Shown here: in pieces, positions 25,794 to 35,016 of the stretch
Layout: each line of letters begins with the position of its first letter
Numbering within the stretch: position 1 is the first letter of the stretch
NCBI GenBank assembly: GCA_045588655.1
Contig: JAZNEP010000035.1
Span: forward strand, 62,001 to 126,000
DNA from: SVFI01 sp045588655
Lineage (GTDB): Bacteria > Bacillota > Clostridia > Lachnospirales > Lachnospiraceae
Length of the DNA: 64,000 bases
Reading direction: 5' to 3'
Position numbers and translations under genes: made by a program
Notes under the pieces: model-generated
The model's input: the letters and a program-made list of their open reading frames with translations, nothing else
The model's database searches: none
What the model was told of the DNA's origin: nothing

Positions 25794-28653
25794 ATCAATC
25801 AAAGAAGCGGTTCTAAATATGATCACATCCAGAATTTTTGCTCTGATTCTGATTGTTTTAGGGATGTTTAGTATACTGGTATATCGGCTTTTTGATCTTC
25901 AGATTGTACACGGCAATGAATATCTGAATAATTTTAAGCTGACAATACGAAAAGAGAGAACGCTCCCGGGAACACGCGGTAATATCTATGACAGAGACGG
26001 AAATCTTCTGGCATATAATGAACTTGCATACTCGGTAATGATGGAGGACGTTTTCGAATCCGGTCGTGGAAAAAATGAGAAGTTAAATGATACCATATCA
26101 AGGCTGATTGATATGATTGAAATGAATGGGGACAGGATAGAAAATGATTTCGATATTGTACTGGATGAAAATAATAATTTCGTTTTTACCGTGGAGGGCT
26201 CACAACTGTTACGATTTCTCGCAGATGTTTACGGACAGGCTTATACGGAAAAGCTGACGTATGCGGAGAAAACTTCAACCGCTACAGATGTAGTCAACTA
26301 TCTGGCTGGAACCAAAAAATTTGAAGTGGGTGCCTATATGGATCCGGAAGATAGAGATTCAGATTTTATCGTTGGCAGTGGGTATACAAAGGAGAGATTG
26401 CTTCAGATTGTGACGATACGATATGCGATGAGTTTGAATGGATATCAAAAATATATTGCGACGACGGTTGCAAAAGACGTATCGGAAGAAACGGTAGCTA
26501 TGGTCATGGAAAACAGCGAGCAGCTGGACGGTGTTTCTGTTACGGAGGATACCGTTCGTAAATATGTGGACAGTGTATATTTTTCACATATTATCGGTTA
26601 CATCGGAAAAGTGTCCAATGAAGAGTTAGCAGAACTAAAAGATAAAAATGAAAAGTATTCCCTCAACGATATCGTTGGAAAAGCGGGAATTGAGCAATAT
26701 ATGGAAACGACATTGCAGGGAACCAAGGGTACGGAAGTAGTCTATGTTGATAATCTTGGTAAGGTGATTGAGACAAGTGACCGTAAGGAGCCGGCGGCCG
26801 GAAACAATGTATATTTGACGATTGATATGAAATTGCAAAAGGCAGTGTACAATCTTTTGGAGCAAAAAATTGCGGGTATTCTTGTTTCAAATATTCAAAA
26901 TATAAAAGAATATATTCCAAGAGAAAATGAATCAGCAGCAAATATAAAAATACCGATCTATGATGTTTATTATGCGTTGTTTAACAACAACATAATTGAT
27001 ACAAGTCGCTTTGTGAAGGAAGGCGCGAAAGAAACGGAACAAGAAGTACAACAAGCATTTTTAAATAAGCAACAAGCAGTAGTGGCTGCATTAAGAGAAG
27101 AACTTGAGACGCTGGCAACTCCGTATGACAGACTGACACTCGAGTATCAGGTATATCAGTTGGCAATTGTAGCTATGCTTGAGGAAAATGGTATCATTAA
27201 AACTGCAGAAATTGATAAAGAAGATGAAGTGTATGTCGGATGGAAAAAAGATGAAAATATCAGTTTGCAGACTTATTTAAATTACCTGATATCCAAAGGT
27301 TGGATTGATATTACAAAATTGAATTTGGAGTCGAAGTATTCGGATTCAGAAGAGATATATTTTAAACTGATTGATTATATCAGCGATAATATTGTCTTGG
27401 ACTCGTATTTTAATAAAAGGTTATATAAATATATGCTTTTAGATGATCAGATTACCGGAAGACAGGTTTGTCTGCTTCTTTTTGAACAAAACGTAGTTGA
27501 TGGTTCCGATGAGGAAAGAGAAGCAGTCAGAAGTGGTTCTAAATCAGCATATTCGTTTATTGTTGAAAAGATTAAAAATTTGGATATTACACCGGCGCAG
27601 CTTGCGCTGGACCCGTGCTCCGGGTCCTGTGTGGTTACTGACACGAATTCGGGTGAGGTGTTAGCCTGTGTTACGTATCCGGGGTATGACAATAATCGTT
27701 TAACCAATTCGATCGACTCTGATTATTATAATAAGATTTACAATGATTTATCCCAGCCGATGTGGAATTATGCGACGCAGCAACTTTCTGCACCGGGATC
27801 CACCTTCAAAATGGTATCGGCAGCGACAGCTCTCGAAGAGGGAGCGGTTTCCATCGGTGAAGATATTGCATGCCATGGAACGTGGGATACCATCAGACCA
27901 CCGGCGAAATGTTGGATTTCACCGGGAGCACATGGGAATTTGGATATTGCGGGAGCTATTGAACATTCCTGCAACTACTACTTTTATGAAGCCGGTTATC
28001 GGTTGAGTCGTTTGGACGGCGTTTATGATAGCGAAACAGGTCTGGCTAAATTAGCTGCTTATGCAGATGCCTTTGGCCTGTCTGATAAATCCGGAATTGA
28101 AATTTCGGAAAGTGCACCTAAGGTGTCGGATTTTGATGCGATTCGTTCGGCAATTGGACAGGGAAATAACAACTATTCTACGGTTGGACTAGCCCGTTAT
28201 GTCACGACTGTTGCCAATAGCGGAAAGTGTTACAATCTCAGCCTGATAGATAAAACGGCAGATTCTGAAGGGAATCTGCTTGAAGATTATACACCGGAAA
28301 TTAGAAATACTGTCGAGCTTGAGCAATCCACCTGGAATGCAATTCATTCCGGAATGAGGAGAGTTGTTCAAGGAAAAACGTACTACGATGGTCTTGCGGT
28401 AAATGTGGCAGGAAAAACCGGTACAGCGCAAGAAAATAAGAAACGACCGAATCATGCATTGTTTGTTTGTTATGCACCATATGAAGCACCGGAGATTGCA
28501 ATTGCAACACGAATTGCGTATGGATATTCATCAGACAACGCTGCACAGATGACAAGAGATGTGATCATGTACCACTTCGGACTTGAGGAAGAGGAGGTAC
28601 TGATCACCGGAACTGCAGAAGATGAAAATGCGGTAAATACAACGGGAGACTAA
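25786..28653 (+). CDS. Class B penicillin-binding protein 2 with large insertion
   Basis: A 955-aa PBP2-type transpeptidase for wall elongation, in the mrdA position after mreBCD. One N-terminal membrane segment (about 16-36), the N-terminal dimer domain (GTRGNIYDRDGNLLAYNE near 63), then LTIDMKLQK at about 344. The transpeptidase box residues are S672-T-F-K675, S728-C-N730 and K877-T-G. PBP2 proteins are commonly 600-720 aa; the excess is a helical, charged segment of about 240 residues (about 365-605) between LTIDMKLQK and DPCSGSCVVTD. The TTG start has AGGA 6-7 nt upstream and overlaps mreD. Partner SEDS protein is probably the rodA gene at 30417. Confidence 0.9.
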   Translation: MLRSIKEAVLNMITSRIFALILIVLGMFSILVYRLFDLQIVHGNEYLNNFKLTIRKERTLPGTRGNIYDRDGNLLAYNELAYSVMMEDVFESGRGKNEKLNDTISRLIDMIEMNGDRIENDFDIVLDENNNFVFTVEGSQLLRFLADVYGQAYTEKLTYAEKTSTATDVVNYLAGTKKFEVGAYMDPEDRDSDFIVGSGYTKERLLQIVTIRYAMSLNGYQKYIATTVAKDVSEETVAMVMENSEQLDGVSVTEDTVRKYVDSVYFSHIIGYIGKVSNEELAELKDKNEKYSLNDIVGKAGIEQYMETTLQGTKGTEVVYVDNLGKVIETSDRKEPAAGNNVYLTIDMKLQKAVYNLLEQKIAGILVSNIQNIKEYIPRENESAANIKIPIYDVYYALFNNNIIDTSRFVKEGAKETEQEVQQAFLNKQQAVVAALREELETLATPYDRLTLEYQVYQLAIVAMLEENGIIKTAEIDKEDEVYVGWKKDENISLQTYLNYLISKGWIDITKLNLESKYSDSEEIYFKLIDYISDNIVLDSYFNKRLYKYMLLDDQITGRQVCLLLFEQNVVDGSDEEREAVRSGSKSAYSFIVEKIKNLDITPAQLALDPCSGSCVVTDTNSGEVLACVTYPGYDNNRLTNSIDSDYYNKIYNDLSQPMWNYATQQLSAPGSTFKMVSAATALEEGAVSIGEDIACHGTWDTIRPPAKCWISPGAHGNLDIAGAIEHSCNYYFYEAGYRLSRLDGVYDSETGLAKLAAYADAFGLSDKSGIEISESAPKVSDFDAIRSAIGQGNNNYSTVGLARYVTTVANSGKCYNLSLIDKTADSEGNLLEDYTPEIRNTVELEQSTWNAIHSGMRRVVQGKTYYDGLAVNVAGKTGTAQENKKRPNHALFVCYAPYEAPEIAIATRIAYGYSSDNAAQMTRDVIMYHFGLEEEEVLITGTAEDENAVNTTGD

Positions 28654-28672
28654 ATTAAGAAAGGGGAAAGAA

Positions 28673-29338
28673 ATGAAAGATAAGGTTAGGCTGAAAAGCT
28701 TTCCAAATGGAATTAAAATTGTAATTGATGAAGAGGCTGACCTTGGAGAGATTTTGATTGAAATCGGAGACAAATTCAAGGAATCTGAAAAGTTTTTTGG
28801 AAAAGCGAAGTTAGCAGTAACCTTTGAGGGCAGAAAAAATACGCAGGAAGAAGAAAATGCAATACTGGATGCTATTAGTGCAGCGAGTGATGTAAATATT
28901 GTATGTGTTGTGTCAAAAGAGGTGGATGAATCGTTTGATCGGGCAGTTGGTTCGATTAAGGAGCTCGTAGAAAGTGATAGTGCACAGTTTTATCGTGGAG
29001 ACTTATCTCAAAAAAGAGTGCTGGAAACAGAGCAGAATATCATTATTCTTGGAAATGTACATAAAGGAAGCTGTGTGGTATCCAAAAAAAATATAATTGT
29101 GCTAGGAGCTTTGGAAGGATCTGCCTATGCAGGTGCGGATGGTATGTCTCATTTCATTGCTGCACTTTCCATGAATCCAGAGACAATACGTATCGGAGAA
29201 TATAAAGGAACCTATAAAGAAAAAGGGATTTGGGGACGTAAAAAAACGATGTCCCCAAGGATAGCACACCTGAAAGATAACACAATCGTTTTTGATGATT
29301 TGGTGATTACGGAAGAATTACTGCAAAATCTTGAATAA
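28673..29338 (+). CDS. minC: Septum site-determining protein MinC
   Basis: A 221-aa MinC, the FtsZ-assembly inhibitor recruited to the membrane by MinD. The N-terminal domain (about 1-100) is followed by a C-terminal beta-helix domain with RVLETEQNIIILGNVHKGS and NIIVLGALEGSAYAG, the classic MinC pattern. GAAAGGGGAAAG stands before the ATG. It is the first gene of minC-minD-minE; the preceding PBP2 gene ends 19 nt upstream. Confidence 0.92.
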   Translation: MKDKVRLKSFPNGIKIVIDEEADLGEILIEIGDKFKESEKFFGKAKLAVTFEGRKNTQEEENAILDAISAASDVNIVCVVSKEVDESFDRAVGSIKELVESDSAQFYRGDLSQKRVLETEQNIIILGNVHKGSCVVSKKNIIVLGALEGSAYAGADGMSHFIAALSMNPETIRIGEYKGTYKEKGIWGRKKTMSPRIAHLKDNTIVFDDLVITEELLQNLE

Positions 29339-29382
29339 AGAAAAGCAGGGGACAAATATTTCATGAAAGTTGAGGAATGAAT

Positions 29383-30174
29383 ATGAGTGAAGTAATTGTC
29401 ATTACATCCGGAAAAGGCGGTGTAGGAAAAACTACAACGACAGCAAACATTGGAACAGGTTTGGCCTATTTGGGCAAGAAAGTGGTGTTGATTGATACCG
29501 ATATCGGGCTTCGTAATCTGGATGTGGTTATGGGGCTCGAGAACAGGATTGTTTACAATCTGGTAGATGTGGTAGAGGGGAATTGCAGGGTAAAACAGGC
29601 GTTGATCAAAGATAAGCGATATCCGGGATTATTTTTGCTTCCGTGTGCACAAACACGGGATAAGACAGCAGTAAATCCCGAACAAATGAAAAAATTAACA
29701 CAGCAGTTAAAAGAGCAGTTTGACTACATATTGCTTGATTGTCCGGCGGGAATTGAGAGAGGATTTCAAAATGCGATTGCGGGTGCAGACAGAGCCATTG
29801 TAGTTACAACACCGGAAGTGTCTGCCATTCGGGATGCAGATCGGATTATCGGATTATTACATGCATATGAGGTCGGCAAAGTGGATCTGATAGTCAATCG
29901 TTTAAGGAATGATATGATTCGTCGCGGAGATATGATGAGCGTAGCAGATGTAGTGGATATTTTGTCCGTGGATTTGATTGGTGCGGTATATGATGATGAG
30001 GAAGTGGTTGTGTCCACGAATCATGGAGAACCGCTGGTGTGCGGACAGAGTATTGCAGGACGGGCATATATGAATATATGTAACAGAATATTGGGAGAAG
30101 AAATACCGATTCTTGATCCGGAAAAAGAAAAATCAGTTTGGTTTCGTTTTGCCGGTATATTCCAGAAAAATTAG
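29383..30174 (+). CDS. minD: Septum site-determining protein MinD
   Basis: A 263-aa ParA/MinD ATPase. The deviant Walker A GKGGVGKTT is at about 9-17, switch I/II include DTDIGLRNLD and LLDCPAGIE, and the C-terminus (VWFRFAGIFQKN) forms a short amphipathic membrane-targeting helix. It recruits MinC and is cycled by MinE. Two ATGs lie six nt apart; GAGGA abuts the first (29377), so the second at 29383 with a 6-nt spacing is the better start. Confidence 0.95.
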   Translation: MSEVIVITSGKGGVGKTTTTANIGTGLAYLGKKVVLIDTDIGLRNLDVVMGLENRIVYNLVDVVEGNCRVKQALIKDKRYPGLFLLPCAQTRDKTAVNPEQMKKLTQQLKEQFDYILLDCPAGIERGFQNAIAGADRAIVVTTPEVSAIRDADRIIGLLHAYEVGKVDLIVNRLRNDMIRRGDMMSVADVVDILSVDLIGAVYDDEEVVVSTNHGEPLVCGQSIAGRAYMNICNRILGEEIPILDPEKEKSVWFRFAGIFQKN

Positions 30175-30188
30175 AGGAGGGTCGGGAT

Positions 30189-30404
30189 ATGAACATAAAA
30201 GGTTTGTTTCATAAGAAAAAATCAAAAGATATTGCGAAGGACAGACTAAAGATTCTCCTAATTTCAGATCGAATTAATTGTTCACCGGAAATGATGGAAT
30301 TGATTAAGAAAGACATTGCAAAAGTTCTTTCAAAATATATTCAGATTGAACCGGGAAAAATGGAAATAGAAGTGAGCAAACGCAAGATAAATGTTTTTTG
30401 GTAA
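30189..30404 (+). CDS. minE: Cell division topological specificity factor MinE
   Basis: A 71-aa MinE that stimulates MinD ATPase and drives Min oscillation. The N-terminal NIKGLFHKKKSKDIAKDRL corresponds to the anti-MinCD/membrane-targeting helix, and LLISDRINCSPEMMELIKKD starts the topological specificity domain. The longer frame from 30138 overlaps minD; GAGGAGGG about 8 nt before 30189 decides the start. Possession of MinE rather than only DivIVA suggests an oscillating Min system. Confidence 0.92.
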   Translation: MNIKGLFHKKKSKDIAKDRLKILLISDRINCSPEMMELIKKDIAKVLSKYIQIEPGKMEIEVSKRKINVFW

Positions 30405-30416
30405 TAAATAGAGGTA

Positions 30417-31538
30417 ATGGTAGACATGTTAAAAAGATACCGCGTCAGAGATTATGATTTTAAATTAATAGTGATGCTTGTGGCACTTACGATCATAGGA
30501 ATACTTGTGATCGGAAGTGCCAACGAGTCTGTGCAGTCAAAGCAGATTTTGGGATTTGTCATGGGATTATTTTTGATGATAGTTATTTCGTTGTTTGACT
30601 ATTCTACGTTTTTGAGGTTTCATTGGGTAATCTATGTGGCCAATTTATTTTTGCTTCTTCTGGTAGAGTTTTTTGGCGAGTCATCCAATAATGCACAGCG
30701 TTGGGTTTCTATTGCCGGTATTCGATTTCAACCATCTGAAACTGCCAAAATTATGTTGATTTTATTCTACGCACAGTTTATTATGAAACATAAGGAAGCA
30801 ATTAGTTCTTTTAAGATGATATTAGCAATGATTGCATTGTTGATTCCACCACTTTTCCTGATTTACAAACAACCGGATTTGTCAACGAGTATTATGATTT
30901 GTCTGCTTTTTTGTGCACTTATTTTTATAGGCGGACTTAGTTATAAGATTATTTTTGGTGTACTTGTTGTAGCGATTCCGATAGGAATTATTTTTCTGGC
31001 TTTGGTACTTCAGCCGGATCAGGAATTGATTAAAGACTATCAGCAGATACGTATTCTTGCATGGTTAAATCCGGATGAATATTCGTCAACGGAAGGATAT
31101 CAGCAGGATAATTCCAAGATTGCAATCGGAAGTGGGCAGTTGTTTGGAAAAGGTCTGAATAACAATGAAATCAGTTCAGTGAAAAATGGTAATTTTATAT
31201 CGGAACCACAGACGGATTTCATTTTTGCGATTGTTGGAGAAGAACTTGGATTTTTTGGAGGATGTACAGTTCTTGTACTACTGTTGCTGATTACGTTAGA
31301 GTGTCTGATGATTGCAAGACGGGCAAAGGATATTGCAGGGACGCTGATTGCATCAGGTATGGCCACATTAATTGGATTTCAAAGTTTTATCAATATTTCC
31401 GTGGCAACAGGGGTGTTGCCAAATACCGGAATACCGCTTCCGTTTTTGAGTTATGGATTGACATCGTTGTTAAGTTTGTATATTGGTATGGGGTTTGTTT
31501 TAAATGTCAGACTGCAATGTGTCAGGAAATATACGTAA
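30417..31538 (+). CDS. rodA: SEDS glycosyltransferase RodA (FtsW/RodA/SpoVE family)
   Basis: A 373-aa polytopic protein with about ten membrane segments. The signature near the C-terminus is GVLPNTGIPLPFLSYGLTSLL; NNAQRWVSIAGIRFQPSETAKI near residue 90 is the other hallmark of the SEDS family. RodA polymerises lipid II glycan strands and works with a class B PBP, most likely the 955-aa PBP2 encoded upstream. GAGG precedes two possible ATGs (30417 and 30426) with poor spacing to either, so the exact start is unsure by three codons. Confidence 0.92.
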   Translation: MVDMLKRYRVRDYDFKLIVMLVALTIIGILVIGSANESVQSKQILGFVMGLFLMIVISLFDYSTFLRFHWVIYVANLFLLLLVEFFGESSNNAQRWVSIAGIRFQPSETAKIMLILFYAQFIMKHKEAISSFKMILAMIALLIPPLFLIYKQPDLSTSIMICLLFCALIFIGGLSYKIIFGVLVVAIPIGIIFLALVLQPDQELIKDYQQIRILAWLNPDEYSSTEGYQQDNSKIAIGSGQLFGKGLNNNEISSVKNGNFISEPQTDFIFAIVGEELGFFGGCTVLVLLLLITLECLMIARRAKDIAGTLIASGMATLIGFQSFINISVATGVLPNTGIPLPFLSYGLTSLLSLYIGMGFVLNVRLQCVRKYT

Positions 31539-31562
31539 GAGTAAGTAAGAGAGGGTGTTTTT

Positions 31563-31958
31563 ATGAATATTGCACTTATTGCACATGATGCGAAAAAAAA
31601 GCTGATGCAAAATTTTTGCATTGCATACAGGGGGATTTTAAGCAAAAATGAATTGTATGCAACCGGTACAACCGGAAGGTTGATTGAGGAAGTGACGAAT
31701 CTGACGATACACAAGTATTTAGCTGGTCATCTTGGCGGTGAACAGCAGCTTGGAGCACAGATTGAACACAATCAGATTGACCTTGTTATTTTTTTGAGGG
31801 ATCCTTATACACAAAAAGTTCACGAGCCGGATGTAGATAAGTTGGTGCGTCTTTGTGACATGCATAATATTCCGCTTGCAACCAATCTGGCGACGGCAGA
31901 ACTTCTGATAAAATCATTGAGTCGGGGAGATCTTGAGTGGCGTGAAATGTATAAATAA
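31563..31958 (+). CDS. mgsA: Methylglyoxal synthase
   Basis: A 131-aa MgsA, which converts dihydroxyacetone phosphate to methylglyoxal and phosphate, a bypass used when phosphate is low. The N-terminus ALIAHDAKKKLM, the phosphate-binding ATGTTGRLIEE near residue 38, GGEQQLGAQI and the catalytic-Asp region DLVIFLRDP near 74 are all present. Length is that of the family. It lies in the rodA-mgsA-dac run seen in many Clostridia and overlaps the next gene by about 17 nt. Confidence 0.95.
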   Translation: MNIALIAHDAKKKLMQNFCIAYRGILSKNELYATGTTGRLIEEVTNLTIHKYLAGHLGGEQQLGAQIEHNQIDLVIFLRDPYTQKVHEPDVDKLVRLCDMHNIPLATNLATAELLIKSLSRGDLEWREMYK

Positions 31959-32931
31959 AACAGGAAGAATGATATCAATATTGCTGATGGCGGGTGTTCT
32001 TGTCACTGGATGTGGGCAGAATTCTCTTTCCATGGCATATGAGCCGTATAGTACTGTAAGTGCATATCGATTTGAAAAAAGCACTACGTCTACGGAAGGC
32101 AGTGGAAAAGCAACTGCATTTGCAACGGATTTATGTTTGCGCGATGAATTGACTTTGAGCGGAGATGAGATAGATCTGTCAGAAGCACTCTCTGGTGTGT
32201 TATGTGATGTGAACGGAAATCGTATTATATATGCCAAAGATGAAAATCAGCATTTGCCACCGGCGAGTCTGACGAAAGTATTGACAGCATTGGTAGCGTT
32301 AAAGCATTCGGAGCTTGATACAGTTCTTACTGCATCGGAAAATGTAAAAATAGAAGAAAGCGGTGCGACGTTGTGTGGTCTGGAAGCAGGTGACAGGATG
32401 ACGATGGATCAAGCATTACACGCTCTGTTAATGCAATCAGCCAATGATGTTGCAGTGATGATTGCAGAAAATATAGCGGGAAGTGTGGATGCATTTAGTG
32501 ATATGATGAATGCGGAGGCTAAGTCCCTTGGCGCAACCAATTCCCACTTTGTAAATCCTCATGGGTTGACTGCAGATGACCATTATTCATGTGCTTATGA
32601 TATGTATTTAATCTTTAAGGAAGCAATGCAATATACTGAGTTTACACAGATTATCAATTTGGATACCTATGAGACAATCTATTATGATGCACAGGGAAAT
32701 GGAAAAGAATATACATGTGGCACGACAAATCTCTTTTTAAAAGGTGAGTATGCACCACCGGATGGAGTAACCGTAATTGGAGGAAAAACAGGCACGACGA
32801 TGGCCGCACGCAATTGTCTTGTTCTTATGAGCAAAGACTCTTCCGGTAATCCGTATATTTCCGTCATTTTGAGTTGTAGTGAGAGACAATTTTTATACAA
32901 AGAAATGACAGAATTGTTAGGTCATATTTGA
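31942..32931 (+). CDS. D-alanyl-D-alanine carboxypeptidase, S11 family, probable lipoprotein
   Basis: A 329-aa (from the GTG at 31942) low-molecular-weight PBP that trims the terminal D-Ala of peptidoglycan. Catalytic boxes are S109-L-T-K112, S166-A-N168 and K282-T-G. The N-terminus KCINKTGRMISILLMAGVLVTGC is a lipoprotein signal with lipobox VTGC, so the enzyme is predicted to be anchored outside the membrane. It lacks a long C-terminal membrane-anchoring extension, ending soon after the KTG box. Start is uncertain: TTG 31933, GTG 31942 and ATG 31969 are in frame; the basic n-region favours 31942. Confidence 0.85.
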   Translation: MKCINKTGRMISILLMAGVLVTGCGQNSLSMAYEPYSTVSAYRFEKSTTSTEGSGKATAFATDLCLRDELTLSGDEIDLSEALSGVLCDVNGNRIIYAKDENQHLPPASLTKVLTALVALKHSELDTVLTASENVKIEESGATLCGLEAGDRMTMDQALHALLMQSANDVAVMIAENIAGSVDAFSDMMNAEAKSLGATNSHFVNPHGLTADDHYSCAYDMYLIFKEAMQYTEFTQIINLDTYETIYYDAQGNGKEYTCGTTNLFLKGEYAPPDGVTVIGGKTGTTMAARNCLVLMSKDSSGNPYISVILSCSERQFLYKEMTELLGHI

Positions 32932-32940
32932 TAGAAGAGA

Positions 32941-32984
32941 TATCCTAATAAAAAACAGGAAAATGGTTGTTTTTTATTAGGATA
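32941..32984. terminator. Perfect 17-bp inverted repeat, possible terminator
   Basis: Arms 32941-32957 and 32968-32984 are exact reverse complements (TATCCTAATAAAAAACA in the left arm), with a 10-nt loop. It starts 9 nt after the carboxypeptidase stop. The stem is AT-rich and the T-run is inside the stem rather than after it, so it is an unusual terminator; a regulatory stem or remnant of a small mobile repeat is an alternative. Confidence 0.5.
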
Positions 32985-33075
32985 TAATTTATAATATTTA
33001 ATATCGGAAGGGGCCAAAGAAACATCAAGTTGCACAAATTTTCCGAAAATGACATATTAATAGGAGGGCTTACAT

Positions 33076-33495
33076 ATGGTTCAGTTAATAGTTGGTAATA
33101 AGGGTAAAGGAAAAACAAAACATCTTTTAGAAAAGGTAAATGCACAGGTGCTTGAGGCAACCGGTAATATTGTATACCTTGATAAGAGTACAAAGCATAT
33201 GTATGAGCTGAATAATAAAGTGAGATTAATCAATGTTTCTGATTATTTCATCACAAACAGTGACGAGTTTGTTGGTTTTATTTGCGGTATTATATCACAG
33301 GATCATGATTTACAAATGATGTTTTTAGATAACTTCCTTAGCATTGCGTATTTGGAGGGGAAAGATATCACACCAATTATTGAAAAGTTAGAAAAACTTG
33401 GTGAATCTTTTGATATTGACTTCGTACTTAGTGTTGGTGTCAATGAAGGAGATCTGCCGGAGGCATTGAAAGAGAAGGTTATTGTATCTTTATAA
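33076..33495 (+). CDS. Small P-loop protein of unknown function
   Basis: A 139-aa protein with a clear Walker A, GNKGKGKT at residues 7-14, and a Walker B-like MMFLDN with Asp85. Such small P-loop proteins in gut Clostridia are often labelled as PilT-like or ATP-binding, but no pilus gene is present here and the label has no support in this window. It is a single-gene unit: a hairpin precedes it and a strong terminator follows. TAGGAGGG ends 8 nt before the ATG. Function not recognised. Confidence 0.75.
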   Translation: MVQLIVGNKGKGKTKHLLEKVNAQVLEATGNIVYLDKSTKHMYELNNKVRLINVSDYFITNSDEFVGFICGIISQDHDLQMMFLDNFLSIAYLEGKDITPIIEKLEKLGESFDIDFVLSVGVNEGDLPEALKEKVIVSL

Positions 33496-33509
33496 AAAGG
33501 TATTATAAG

Positions 33510-33536
33510 CCCCGGATTGTGCATCCGGGGTTTTTC
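33510..33536 (+). terminator. Rho-independent terminator
   Basis: Perfect 8-bp GC-rich stem (CCCCGGAT 33510-33517 with ATCCGGGG 33523-33530), 5-nt loop, followed by TTTTTC. It ends the P-loop gene transcript. Confidence 0.9.
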
Positions 33537-33583
33537 TATGCGTATGATTAAAGCGTTTTTATGTTATAAATGAGGAGTTTGTT

Positions 33584-34981
33584 TTGGCAAAGAAAAGTAA
33601 CAAGATTACTAAAATTGAAGATTACAGAGGCAATAAAATGCATATGAATCTTGGATTGGTCATATTTGGAACCATTTTTGTTTATATGATTATATGCGTT
33701 TTCATGTATTTTAATTCCAATCATATTGTTGGCTATGAGGTGGTCGAAGGATCTTTGAGTGTACCGAACGTATATGAAGGAATAGCGATTCGTGAAGAAT
33801 CTGTGGTTTCATGTAATGGTGCAGGTTATATTAACTTTTTTGCACGTGAGGCAGAGCATGTGGCGTGCGGAGACCTTGTGTATTCACTCGATAGTTCAGG
33901 GAAAATAGCTGAAATGATGGAAATACAGGAAGAAGAGATTGTTTTTTCAGATCGAGATCTTTCTGATATAGAAAATGATGTCGTTCATTTTCAAAATACA
34001 TTTTCAAAACAGGAATTTGGACAATTATATGATTTTAAGAATCGAATTGAAGGTGTGGCACTTAAGCTTTCCAATTATAATATGTTAAATAATATGAGTG
34101 CATTTGGTACGAATGCGGATCAAGTTTCCTTTCAGTATGCGCCGACAAGTGGAGTTGTTGTTTATGGTATTGATGGATATGAGAGATTAAAACCGGAGCA
34201 GGTTAGGAAAGACTTGTTTGGTGAACAGAGAAAAGAACAGATACAACTGGAATCGAATCAGTTAGTCAGTACAGAGGATAGTGCATATAAGCTGATTCGT
34301 TCTGAAGATTGGTCTATTGTCATTCCAATGGATAAAGCGCGTGCGCAGGAACTTTTAGAAGAAGTATATGTCGAAGTGAAGTTTTTGAAAAATCAATATA
34401 CATCATGGGCAAAGGTAGAAGTGTTGGATAATCCGGATGGAACCTATTTGATGCTGACATTTACAAATTCTATGATTACGTTTGCAACAGATCGTTATAT
34501 TGACCTCGAAATTTTATATAATCAAGAAAAAGGATTAAAGGTCCCAAACAGTGCAATCACGGAACAGGAGTTCTTTTTGATTCCGTTAGAGTATCGTCTT
34601 GAAAATAGAAGCAAAGGAACGACGGGAACCTTTTTGCGAGAGGGATACAATGAAGATGGTGAATTGGTATCTAAGAGAATCGACGCTAAAATATATTTTG
34701 CAGATGACGAATATTATTATGTCGATACAACCAATTTCCGAATTGGTGATCATATTTGCCAGATGGATTCCGCGCAAAAAATGCAAATCAGTAAAGTTGG
34801 TACTTTGATTGGTGTCTATAACATCAATAAAGGTTATGCGGATTTTACACCGGTAACGATTTTATATTCCAATGAGGAATATTCCATTGTAAAATCAAAT
34901 ACGACATATGGATTATCGGAATATGACTACATTGTATTGGATGCACAGACTGTAAATGCAGATGATTTCATATACGAATAA
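33584..34981 (+). CDS. HlyD-like membrane-anchored protein
   Basis: A 465-aa protein with a basic N-terminus, one membrane segment at about 23-43 and a large outer domain. Residues about 50-100 (YEVVEGSLSVPNVYEGIAIREES, then AGYINFFAREAEHVACGDLVYSLDSSGK) have the beta-hairpin and half-lipoyl pattern of HlyD/periplasmic adaptor proteins, and NQYTSWAKVEVLDNPDGTYLMLTF later resembles their barrel domain. There is no obvious transporter beside it; the following genes are yggS and sepF, so a role in envelope or division is inferred. TTG start with GGAG 6 nt upstream. Confidence 0.65.
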   Translation: MAKKSNKITKIEDYRGNKMHMNLGLVIFGTIFVYMIICVFMYFNSNHIVGYEVVEGSLSVPNVYEGIAIREESVVSCNGAGYINFFAREAEHVACGDLVYSLDSSGKIAEMMEIQEEEIVFSDRDLSDIENDVVHFQNTFSKQEFGQLYDFKNRIEGVALKLSNYNMLNNMSAFGTNADQVSFQYAPTSGVVVYGIDGYERLKPEQVRKDLFGEQRKEQIQLESNQLVSTEDSAYKLIRSEDWSIVIPMDKARAQELLEEVYVEVKFLKNQYTSWAKVEVLDNPDGTYLMLTFTNSMITFATDRYIDLEILYNQEKGLKVPNSAITEQEFFLIPLEYRLENRSKGTTGTFLREGYNEDGELVSKRIDAKIYFADDEYYYVDTTNFRIGDHICQMDSAQKMQISKVGTLIGVYNINKGYADFTPVTILYSNEEYSIVKSNTTYGLSEYDYIVLDAQTVNADDFIYE

Positions 34982-35016
34982 AGATAGATTGGAACGAGTG
35001 AAAAGAAGGAATAAAT

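Noticed and set aside
33030..33058. TTGCAC-17-CATATT as the promoter of the P-loop gene
   Set aside because: Spacing is right, but the start point would fall on the ribosome site and the -10 match is weak.
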